Assembly: GCA_035222895.1 (NCBI GenBank)
Contig: JAVYIG010000643.1
Span: 124,001 to 188,000, forward strand
Reading direction: 5' to 3'
DNA from: Strongylocentrotus droebachiensis
Lineage: Eukaryota; Echinodermata; Echinoidea; Camarodonta; Strongylocentrotidae
DNA: 64,000 bases
This document shows positions 19,301 through 29,400 of this stretch, piece by piece. Each line of letters opens with the position of its first letter. Position 1 is the stretch's first letter. The notes below the pieces were generated by a model that was not told the DNA's origin, made no database searches, and was given only the letters and a program-made list of their open reading frames with translations. The translations under genes were made by a program, and so were the position numbers.

Positions 19301-21848
19301 ACTGTTCATAGATGATTTTTAAAATAATTAGCAATTTTTTAGGTGTAAACTTTTTTTTTACTCACATGGTAGTGCTCATGCTTGTCAGACTTGACACTCC
19401 CGGAGCTCCATAATCATTTCCCGGCTTTAACATGGCTGTCATTATGGTGCTCTAGCATTTCAAGGAATTCATTCCTGCCAGGTACCCATTTACCTCACCT
19501 GGGTTGAGTGAGGCTATCGTAGAGTAATGTCTTGCTAAAGGACAAATAAAGACCACGGTGAGTCAATGTTTAAAGGCTCATAGTAGTTGGTGCTCATGGG
19601 AAATCTAAAACCATTTAGGTGGTTCCCCAATACAAAGTGTGGTCAATCTTCAAGAGTGGACTTCAATTTTTCTTCTTCGCTATAAGTACATGCCACTACC
19701 AGGTGTATTCTCATACTGATGTACATGTAGGTGATGTGCAGGTGTATATGCAGTGTCTGAATAAAGGCCTTCAAAGAACTATGTGCAGCTAAAAAGACAT
19801 CTGTAGCTTTACAGAGGTCTTGCAAAAAGAACTGGCCTCGAACCATACCGCCATAAGGGATTTGCATCATGATAACATTTCCGTCACCCTCGATATATGA
19901 CGGCAAGCTGGGGTATTTTCTGGTTTTTGCTGCCTGAGGGGCCTGTTCACACATTATCATTAAACCAAATCTGGTCCCTGTATCATAAAACTTGTTAATA
20001 ATAACAAGTTACAATAACTGTTATAAGCTACTGAAATCGTATTAGGTCAGTCAGGAATCCCATGACTGATTATCAAGATATTTATGATTGGAAATCAAAA
20101 TTTCATTTTTGCTTTTGAAACAGTTTTTATAACACTACAGTCTAATGGGGGAAAGTGAGTACAACCTGTATGGTAAGCGGTCATTCAAAGATTTTTTACT
20201 TTTTTGAGGCATGATCATTTTGAAGCACAATTTTTTAGGGCTTCAATATTACACCAGATCACAGACACTGATAACACGTAGGTCGTGCATCTCAGATTTA
20301 ACATTGTTAAATGATGCCTTTGATACAGATGTCCTTTTTAACAATTTATCTTGATTGCAGTCATTTTCAAAGTATGGCGACATCAAGCAAGTGAATCTGA
20401 TCCGTGACGTCGTGACAGGCTTCTCCAAGCAGTATGCGTTCGTTGAGTTTGAAGAGGAACGATCAGCAAGACGTGCCAGAGCAGAGGCAGATCAGAGCGT
20501 GATCGAGGAACACATTGTCTTTGTAGACTGGGAATGTGAACACACTTTGGATGGTTGGATCCCCAGGAGGCTAGGTAAGTAGTGTGAACAAACCCTCATG
20601 CCAGAAACTTTAAAATTGACATGAAACTTTAGAATTTGCGATACACATACTTGTGTGTCCTATTTGATATTCACAGTGATTTTTAGGTTGATGTTGTGAC
20701 AGTTGGTCCTGCATTATTATCTAATTATTTTGTGCGTTAAAATTTTGCAAATCATATCCACTCACAAAATTCACTACTAATCTGTTCATTGATGAAAGTT
20801 TGTGGTTTTACAATATATTGTATATGCATTAAGCAATTCTGTGTTTTTCTAACTCTCTGTCTCTTTGTATTTATCTCTCTCTCTCTTTGTATTTATCTCT
20901 CTCTCTCTCTTCCTCTATCCCTCTTATTTCTCTTTCTCTCTGTCTCTGTATCTCTGTCTCTCTGTCTCTTTCTCTCTGTCTCTCTCTCTCTATCTCTCTC
21001 TCTTTGTCAATATCTCTCCCCTCCCCTCTCTCTCTTTCTTTCTCCTTTCTCTGTTTGCAGGTGGTGGATTGGGAGGCAAGAAGGAATCGGGTCAGCTGAG
21101 ATTCGGTGGCAGGGACCGACCATTCAGGAAACCTATCGTAGTACAGGCAATTAGGGATAGAGATAGAGGGATAGAAAGAGACAGAGATGGAGGGATAGGC
21201 AGAGATAGGGAGAATAAAGACAGAGATGGAAGGATAAACAGAGACAGAGATGGAGGGATAGACAGAGACAGAGATAGGGAAATTAGAAATAGAGATGGAG
21301 GGATAGACAGAGACAGAGATAGCGGAATTAGAGATAAAGATAGGGAGATGGAAAGAGACAGAGATAGAGGAATAGAACGAGACAGAGGTAGGGAGAATAG
21401 AGATAGAGATAGAGAGGATACAGATAGAGAGAGAGGGATAGGCAAAGAAAAAGATACAGACACGGAAGATGGAGAAATAAAGGATAGAGATAGAGAGTAC
21501 AGCACAGATGGAGATAGAAGGACGGGTAGATATAGAGACAGAGAAGGAGACAATAGGGGAAGGGATAGAGGGAAGGATGAAAGTAAGGAAAGATTAGGAG
21601 ATCGATATACAGATAAAGATAGGGACAGATACAGGGAGAGGGAGAGAGATAGATATAGAGACAGTAATAGGGATAGAGATCGATATAGGGATAGGAGGAA
21701 AGAGAAGGATAGAGAAAGGGAAGGAGAGAGGAAAGAAAGAAAGGGGAGCTATAAGGAAAGAGAAGATGAGGAGGGAATAGATGAAGAAGTGGAACAATAT
21801 ATTGCAGATGTAAAAAGAGAACTATGTAGTTCAAAATGGGATAACTAG
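16356..21848 (+). CDS. SNRNP35: U11/U12 snRNP 35 kDa protein (U11/U12-35K), 401 aa
   Basis: Exons 16356-16463, 17140-17235, 20361-20574 and 21061-21848 give 1206 nt with consistent phases. Residues 1-36 carry the family's amino-terminal [11 protein letters not shown] and PHDRAV segments. An RRM follows with RNP2 TLFVARL (51-57) and RNP1 KQYAFVEF (91-98). Next is [20 protein letters not shown] and [11 protein letters not shown] (about 132-164), nearly invariant in SNRNP35. The C-terminal 235 residues are Arg/Asp/Glu repeats (for example [12 protein letters not shown]). The protein is a U1-70K analogue of the minor spliceosome: it belongs to the U11/U12 di-snRNP, which recognises U12-type 5' splice sites in the nucleus. 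The human protein is about 246 aa; the extra length is all in the tail, encoded by an imperfect tandem repeat. Introns are U2-type; intron 2 carries a nested transposon stack. Confidence 0.97.
17856..17871. repeat. Short (GT)n microsatellite
   Basis: A gtgtgt run lies within the inverted-repeat element, just before the LINE remnant. Confidence 0.8.
17934..18877 (+). pseudogene. LINE (CR1/L2-type) ORF2 C-terminal remnant, split by a MITE
   Basis: The left part reads [18 protein letters not shown] and [18 protein letters not shown]. The right part, resuming at 18689, reads [16 protein letters not shown] and then [20 protein letters not shown] with KTHLF and a stop. This is the familiar tail of CR1/L2-like non-LTR polyproteins. 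Removing 18109-18688 plus one TTAA copy restores the reading frame across the junction, apart from an internal stop after TKYGD. No other domains remain. Confidence 0.88.
18109..18688. mobile_element. piggyBac-like MITE with TTAA target duplication
   Basis: The 580-bp element has perfect termini CCCTTACTGTACTGGG and its reverse complement, flanked by TTAA (18105-18108 and 18689-18692). TTAA insertion and CCCTT-type ends are piggyBac hallmarks. Sub-terminal palindromes pair long G runs with cctgggaggcc and long C runs at both ends (18121-18162 and 18625-18652). No transposase is encoded. Confidence 0.88.
19405..19555 (-). repeat. SINE-like element, inverted copy
   Basis: It carries gccaggtacccatttacctc and acctgggttgagtg, the reverse complement of the core seen at 5965-6160. 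It lies directly after the inverted-repeat element in SNRNP35 intron 2. Confidence 0.65.
19975..20130 (-). repeat. Dispersed repeat shared with PSMD2 intron
   Basis: It carries ggtcagtcaggaatcccatg, tatcaagatatttatgatt and gtttttataacactacag. These are the reverse complement of segments at about 1000-1145 in the PSMD2 U12 intron. It is non-coding. Confidence 0.7.
20855..21057 (+). repeat. 200-bp (CT)n polypyrimidine tract before SNRNP35 exon 4
   Basis: It is nearly pure pyrimidine, with tctctctc blocks and ctctgt units, ending at the acceptor tttgcag (21054-21060). It is far longer than a normal polypyrimidine tract and is followed by a purine-rich exon. Serine/leucine-rich frames across it are artefacts. 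Confidence 0.9.
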
Positions 21849-23476
21849 GTTTGTGCTGTGGGGTAAAGGCAAAGCACTGGTTTGGTTTATTTAAAGTAGA
21901 TAGGTTTTAGGGAAGCACTCCCAAGGGCTCGTTGAGATGTGAATTGGTAGACCGCCGCAGAAAAATAACCCTGCTATGTTTCTGTTAGGTGTGAATGAAT
22001 GGCAACTGCCCGCAATAGAGGTCCTATGCGTATTCATATATGCGTATTCACATCATAGCTCTGTGTTACAGAAATATGAAGCGTATTACACTTCTGTCAC
22101 TATGAATATTAATGCTTCGGTTTACCCCCTCATATCGAAACGAAATATTTCCCAAAGAGGGTCCTTTGTAATCCCTGAATGAAACAAGATATTATGTGTT
22201 TTGTGTAATGTTTGAGTTATCCATCACAGATAAATATTTTGTAATGGTAATTTTTTATTTGTCATTGTGAATATTTCACAGATGACATTGTCTTTTAACT
22301 TGGTTAAATTGTGTGGGCTCTAACCCACATTTGAAACCGGTTCTGGTTCAGAGCTACAATACCAGCATCATAGTCTTAGGTATGGATGGTATGATACAGT
22401 CATAATATACAAATTAATCAGACACATATGTTTGGCAGCATAGTTATTTATTGATTAACATAATGCCCAGCATTTTATCAAATATTTGATAGATTTATTT
22501 ATAATTGTCTTTTTTTTTCTGGCACAAAATCATGGTTTACTTTACGTCACTTATAGAATGATTTCTAGAGAGTCATCTTTCAATAAATTACCTTCAAATA
22601 ATGAATAATGAAAGATCATAAAATTAGTTTTTTTTTTTTAAACATCAGCTTGATACATATGTCTGTTTTTTGTTTAATAAAACATAAGTATGGTATCAAA
22701 CACATTCGTACCTTGTGTTATTTATTTATCAGTCAATGATTTTAACAACAACTAAAAAAGGATAAAATGATTTCTAAGTTACATTACATTGCATAGCACA
22801 CATCCATTGTTTTGTTAAGTCTTGAAGGCTAGGAGATACCTGTTCATTACATATTTATTTACATTGGAATACAGGTTGTTACCGACAGGTAATATATCAA
22901 TAGCGGGAGACAAACATTTTACAAACAAATTGTCATTTATTTACTCAAAGAACAAAAGGAGTAGTTCAATCTTATTCTCTTAAATTGACGAACATCATCT
23001 TTACATCATGAAATGCCTTTCATTTGATTTGAAATATATATTATATGTATTTACAAAACACATCAACTTTGAAAGACTAACTATTACAAGATCACACACA
23101 CAAAACTATCAACTACAAGGTGTTTGTATTTTACAAGAAGTTGGAATAAATGAGTTAACGGTTTGATTATCACGACCAGCATGAAAATATTAATATGGAG
23201 TAATGATGATGTGTAAACTACAAAATTATTCTACATGTATTCAAAGTTCAAACACTATTTAGGCAAGGATATTTTTATCAAATAGTTGTGTATATTCATC
23301 ACCTTGGAGATAGCTGGTGTTTTCCTACAACTGCATTTACAAGAACTATCACAAAGTATTGACTTTTTTGTTTTCATCAAACTTCTTTTCATGCCTCTGC
23401 GTTTTACTTCTAAGCAATCTTTAAACCAGGATGTTGTCTTTCTCTCTCTCTCTCTTTCACTTTTTCTATCTATCTC
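21849..23476. other. 3' flanks of convergent SNRNP35 and RFX6
   Basis: The region is AT-rich with no coding exon. Candidate poly(A) signals for SNRNP35 include AATAAA near 22676. RFX6 has several minus-strand AATAAA matches between 22720 and 22940. A short CT microsatellite lies at 23440-23460, adjacent to the RFX6 stop. Confidence 0.55.
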
Positions 23477-26400
23477 TCAAAGGCTGAACACTGTATTAAT
23501 GGAAGGTAAAGGTGGTCCATGCGTATTTTCACTGAGGGAGGTAGAAGCACCTAATGCAGGAACAGTGTTGTTATTCAAGTGCTCCCTCTGTGACAATCCA
23601 TGCGTCGCTCCCCCATTCTCTGGATGGTAGATCCCAGACTGTACATACGAATCTGAAGTCACACTTGAGCCATTTTGACTTGGGACTAGTCCATTGTTGC
23701 CCATGGGGTAGTCCTGATGGGTTGTTTCTGTTCAGGGAAAAGACAACATATATACAAATTATAAATAATATAGCTTTGGACACACAGTTTACATGTATCG
23801 TTTGTTATATTTAAAACAAAATATGCCATTTCCAGAAAACTATTATTGAACCAACATTCACTTCCTATCTAGACTATCATTACATAATCCCTGATGACCA
23901 TACATATTATATAGCATTTTGTTGTAATGATTCCTTCTTGCCATTGTGCGAGGTATTGATTTCCCAGCTTTACATAAATGTCTGACTGCACTTCTTTTAA
24001 TATGCAGTAGGCCTACTTGTATCTGAGTCAGATACCAGTAGGCCTACACTGTTACAGACATTCAAAAACCATACTTTCAAATGAAAGGCTGCTTCATTGT
24101 TTGTTTTTATATGTGATTTGTAGAAACACGATTCCTTTGTTGATGTGACTCTACAGTTAGTGGCAGAAGGCTGGCCTGAGTATCAATATGAGATCATTGA
24201 TTTCATGTCTCTTGGGAGAAGCAAAACCTGGAGAAAAAAATTATAATGCACCACAGACTGAGAGGGCGCTGTTCATGAGTTACCTTGGAATGCCGATGGG
24301 TTGATGAAGTTGTTCTGATGCTGATGTCCATGGTTCTTTCCCTGCTCTCCGCACGCTGCTTCCAGCATACGCAATGTGTCCGCTTCATCGCTGAAGTGCT
24401 CGTGCGGATGACGCCCGCCAGTTTGGCTAGCGTACTCGAAGGGTCGCATGTCCTGCGAGTAGCTGTCTGAAGTGGGGTTCGTCTGATGGTCCAGGCGGGT
24501 ACGATTGGCGAATGAGTTACTGGTGATGACCGAGACCCTTTCCGCCGCGACTGGTTTGTTTTGACTCGCTGTCTGATTCTGGTGGTAATACGCTTCATGG
24601 TGGAAATGAAAGAAGAGCATGAAACTTGAATTGATTCTGCTTTCATATTGGTACATTCGAAATAATGCCTTTAAAATGTACATTAATCTACTCTTGATGA
24701 CAATCAATTACTTTTTATTTTTTTGTACTGTTGCAGTTTTAGTTATCTTGTTATAGTTGTTCAACATCTACAGTAGACAGCAAATGGCGTTAACGAATGA
24801 CGTGTTCAAATTTAAATACTTTTAGCTTATGTCGGTCGGAGGTCTCGTTTTTTTTATTTTTTTTACTTAGAAAGATGATCGTTTATATTTTGCTTCTTTT
24901 TTTTTAAAAGCCAGATAAATAGTTTCGATTTCCGAGAGTCCTGTATGAAAAACATGACTGACGGTTGTCAAATTTCCTCTCGTCTTTGTATTAGGAGCAA
25001 GAGACTAAAAGAGTATTTAGGCCTGTTATGTTTACAGATCTTGGCGGAAATAAGAGGTGCGGTCGATTTATACCTTGGTTGTAGCTATTGGAATAGGGGT
25101 AGGCGGAACCCGCTGCATCCTGCCTTTCCCCGCCCATTGCACAATTGCCATAGTAACGATCATCTCGGTGTGAGTAGGAGTCCGGGTAGGCCACGCCCCC
25201 TGCATCTGCAGAATCGTGAGAGCGTGGATAATAGGGTGAGGTATTGTAGCCCTGAGGGAATACAGTTGGATGATGGTAGTAGTTAGATGCTGGGTACGGG
25301 GCCATGTAGTTTTGGGTCCTCGCAGACGAGAGATACGGCTCCTGCCCCTGAATGTGATTAACATAGGGGAAACCAGCTTGCGGGGATGTGGACGGCATGA
25401 AAGGTTGGTTGTGGGAGGGGCCTGCATGAGGCGCCGGCGGTAGAGGCGTTTGGTTGATGACAGAGTTGCGCATGACGATAGGCGAGATGGGAGGAGTCAA
25501 CATTGGGTTGCTACGCGACCCGAGTGAATGATGATGGGGTGTGGTGCCATAAGGCATGAGGTAGTCTCTTTCTCCTGGCGCTAAGGAGCTCATATGTCCG
25601 GGATAAAGCGTGTTGCGGTTATGGTCAATCACTTCTTCTCGTTTGCACTGTGACTGGTCCGCAAGGCCAGCTTGCTGTCTCGGTACTCCGTTGCGGTTAG
25701 CAAGGAAACAAGACCCAGCAGGATTAGATAGTGGTCTTTGAGTGTTACCTGTCACAAGAAAGATGACAATAATATATCATTAATAAGACATTAACTACCA
25801 TGACTGCATGACTTGTGTTTTGAAAAATTTACCAAATGGGCTCACAGAGAGCATGTCTATAAAAACACATCAGCTAGTGAACAAACTTAGTGAAGATATT
25901 TGACTTAAACTGTTTACAATGCATATAGCTTCATTAACGATGTTAGAGATTGAAACAAAAGGGGCATTACATAAAAACGAGATTCAAGGTATAGCCTGTA
26001 CTCTCGACACTTGTTTGGAATGAGGAGGCCTAATGGTGAACAGGATAAGCTCTCAGCCAATCAAATACAACGGGATATCAATAGCTTAATTGCAATTGTT
26101 ATTGATAACAAGTTTCATGAAACATGGCCCAGAACTTCAAGAGTGAAAAGATGCTGGAGCTTCCTTGCTGTCTTACCGATTTCTACTTTGTATGTTATTC
26201 CACGTATCTCATTTTCATTATGCTTTCAATATACTACTGTTATTGTGTGCTTTGCTTCGGAAATGTGCACCTATGATTTGTGTGTCGTCGCTCTATCAGA
26301 CTTTTTTTTTTTAAAACTTTTGTATGTCCTTAATCAAGACCATGGTGGAAAACAGCTTTGCTGATGATACTTTCATCTCATATAAATTATGTTGCGATAG

Positions 26401-29400
26401 ATAAACTAATTAATTAAAAAGAGAGTGAAACAGAGAAAATATTTAAAGATAGGGGGACAAAGTCGATGGATTATAATATACTGGTACACAGAACGAGATA
26501 AAACTGAGCATAAAACTTATAGACCAAAATAGATTAGAAAACGAGTGAAAGAAAGAATGAGAGAAGGTGCTGTAAGGTTGAGCTTACCTTAAAATAATAA
26601 TATACTGGTAGAAAGAACAAGATTTAAAATAAAAAAGAATATACAACTTAGAGATCGAACAGGAATTCGAACAAGAATGAACAAAAGTTGAGAGGAAGAT
26701 GGGTGTATATATGGTTGAGCATACCTGATGCCTTCATGTGTTTCTCGAGGCGATTTTGAAGGTCGTTGTCCTTTTCTGTGTTGAATTGACTTTCCACAGC
26801 CAGGAGAATATACTCATCAAGCAGCATCCGAATGAGATGGAAGGAAGCTATGGCAAGACAAATCACGAATGAAATAAAGTGCTACATTCAATGCTTATGA
26901 CAATAATAATTACGATGATAAGATTTATAGTAATAATAATACTTATAGTAATAATGATACTATAAACAAATAATCCAAACAATAATAATGATAATAACAC
27001 AATTTTAACAACATTTATTCTATAATTATTACAATAATAATATATAGGCCTATATCAATAATATTAATGTATTCATCAAGCAGCATCCGAATTAGATGGA
27101 AGGAAGCTATGGCAAGACAGATCATATTGAAATAAAGGGCTACATCCAACATCTTGTAATAATAATAATACTCGTAATAATGATACAATTTTTTTTATTG
27201 ACATAAGTTAAACAAAATATTATTAATGATTATAGAAATTATATCAACACTAATGATGGTAATAATAATAATTTAAGTTGATAGTAATGTCAATAACATG
27301 GAGAGTTCAGGAGCAAATGTTTCGGGGAGAAATAGTGAAAGTTAAAATTAGGAATACAAGCCATGTATAAGCTTACCAAAGCTTTGTGCATTATTAATTG
27401 TTAGTGAATGCATGACACGAGCTCCAAAGAAAGACCATTTCAGAAGGAAATCCTGAGCTCGCTTCTTGAAGGAACGCCCGTTCTGCTTACTCGGCTGTAA
27501 GATGAAAGAAAAATAAATAGTCCAATAAATTTATGTAGAACTTACTGAGAATAAATATATACACATATACATATGTATTTAAAGATATATATATACGTAT
27601 ATATATATATATATATATATTACAAAAGGCGTCATTAGAGGGACATTTGGAGTGAAAAAATGATTTATTAAGTAGACATTGTCATTAGGAGCACAATTTG
27701 GTGTCCTCTTAACGTTTTTTACGATTTATTTCTCGTAGAAGGCCCGATTTTGTTATATATCTCTCTCTATATGTGTAATTTTACTAAAGGCGTCATTGGA
27801 GGGACATTTGGAGTGAAAAAAAATGATACAATGTATATAATAACATAATAATGTTGGCTATTTTTATAATGCACATATCTACCATAATTATAAGGGGCTC
27901 AAGGCGCTCCAATATTACCCCTGCCCTGCTAGTTAGGCTACTGATTTCGGTGTTCACAGCATTCAGGTGGAGAGTGGCAAATTTGCCAGAGGACATCAAT
28001 TGCGGCTGTGGGACTCGAACCGCAAACCGTCTTGATCGAAAGTCCACAAATATATCCATTAGACCACGACACCTCTATTATATGATCTAATCTTTCCAAC
28101 ATAAAGCATCACGTGATATTGATGCAATATTCTTTAGGATTTTTTTTCTTCATAATCCTATAATAGTAAGTCTGGTGGTCTTAAATGAATAAATAAACAA
28201 GCAACATGTTTAAAAGTATTCCAAGTGAATACTTCAATGTTCACTATATAAACGTTTATAACATTATCTTTGAGGTTAATTATATGAGAATGGTATGACG
28301 TTGAGTGACCTTACCTTGATGACCTTTGACTCGACGACCTGATCTAGCCATTCAGTAAAAGCCTCCACCGTGGCCTGTTTCTTCAGAAGTTCCTTAAAGT
28401 CATTCAAAACTACAACAAAAGAAAGAGAATATACACATATATATATTTATATACTTATATGTATTTCAAAAAATGTCATATTCATCCGTTTATAATTCTA
28501 CTATTAATGATGATAATGACAATAATAATAGTTGCAGTGATTATACAAGTACAAAGTATTATAACAATATTAATGATAATAACACTATGCCTTTCTTCGT
28601 TCTTGTATAATATCGCATATTAGTAATAGTGTGATAATAACCGTCGTCTTTATGCGGTTGCAAACCAAGGCTGTATCTCCCAGATCACTCATGGAATCAT
28701 TCCTGCCCTAGCTGTACCAACTTATACACCTTGGTCATGTGTGGCAAATATCTGAACGAGGTTTTATGTGAATCTTACATTCAGTGTTAAGCTCCGAGTC
28801 CGTTTCATCCTGACTAACAGACAGCATTGCATGAGATCCGATAGAGCATAGATCCACCTTCTCAAGGTCTTCAATCATCTGGTCAACAAGCTGCTGATCG
28901 AACAGAACAGGACGAGCCGTCTGGAGGAAGAAAAATATATTCGTGAGCACTTCGAATATAAAGTTTGAAGTTTATTTGTTCCTTAACATCAACAAACAAA
29001 TTTTAATTCCTTTTTGAATTTTAAAAAAGCATACAAGCGTAGATTAAACACAAACAATTGAAGATTTCAAGTCAATTATATGTACGGAAAATAGGTACGA
29101 AGTTTCGAAATATATAGATATGACAGGCAAGGTAAAAGCAATGTAAAATATGGTGAGCCTAAATAAAAAGCATAAAACGCATAAAAGCATACCATAATGA
29201 ATAGTTCTTGGTAGTGTGTAATCAGGTACATTTTGTTTAAATGTCATTATTTCTATTATTATATCGTGTACACGTTCAAAAAGAATATTGTGACTGTATA
29301 CGTTGTATCGCTCAAATGTAATTTGATTGATATGTTTCAGAAGAGCATAAATTAAATTCAATTCAAAGATAATATTACTCCGGCTTTAGCTGAGCTACCT

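Larger units (their letters stand above)
17525..19369. mobile_element. TA-flanked element with ~200-bp inverted repeats (mariner/Tc1-like ends) in SNRNP35 intron 2
   Basis: The left end CAGTGTGAGTCAAAAA and right end (reversed) CCATGTGAGTAAAAA are each preceded by TA (17523-17524 and 19370-19371). The inverted arms extend to about 17730 and 19155. They share aagtttacacct, gcaaattatt/catcttatgaaag and cattgtttgcgagagt segments. A TA target duplication suggests the mariner/Tc1 superfamily. No transposase is seen. The interior holds a LINE remnant that is itself split by a piggyBac-like MITE. Confidence 0.82.

Noticed and set aside
21092-21834. Long Ser/Leu/Pro-rich frames opposite SNRNP35 exon 4
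   Set aside because: They are the antisense of the purine-rich RD-repeat coding exon. The sense frame has clear family homology.
28004-28075. Candidate functional tRNA gene on the minus strand
   Set aside because: Boxes are present but the acceptor and anticodon arms do not fold well, and it continues into a SINE body shared with other copies.
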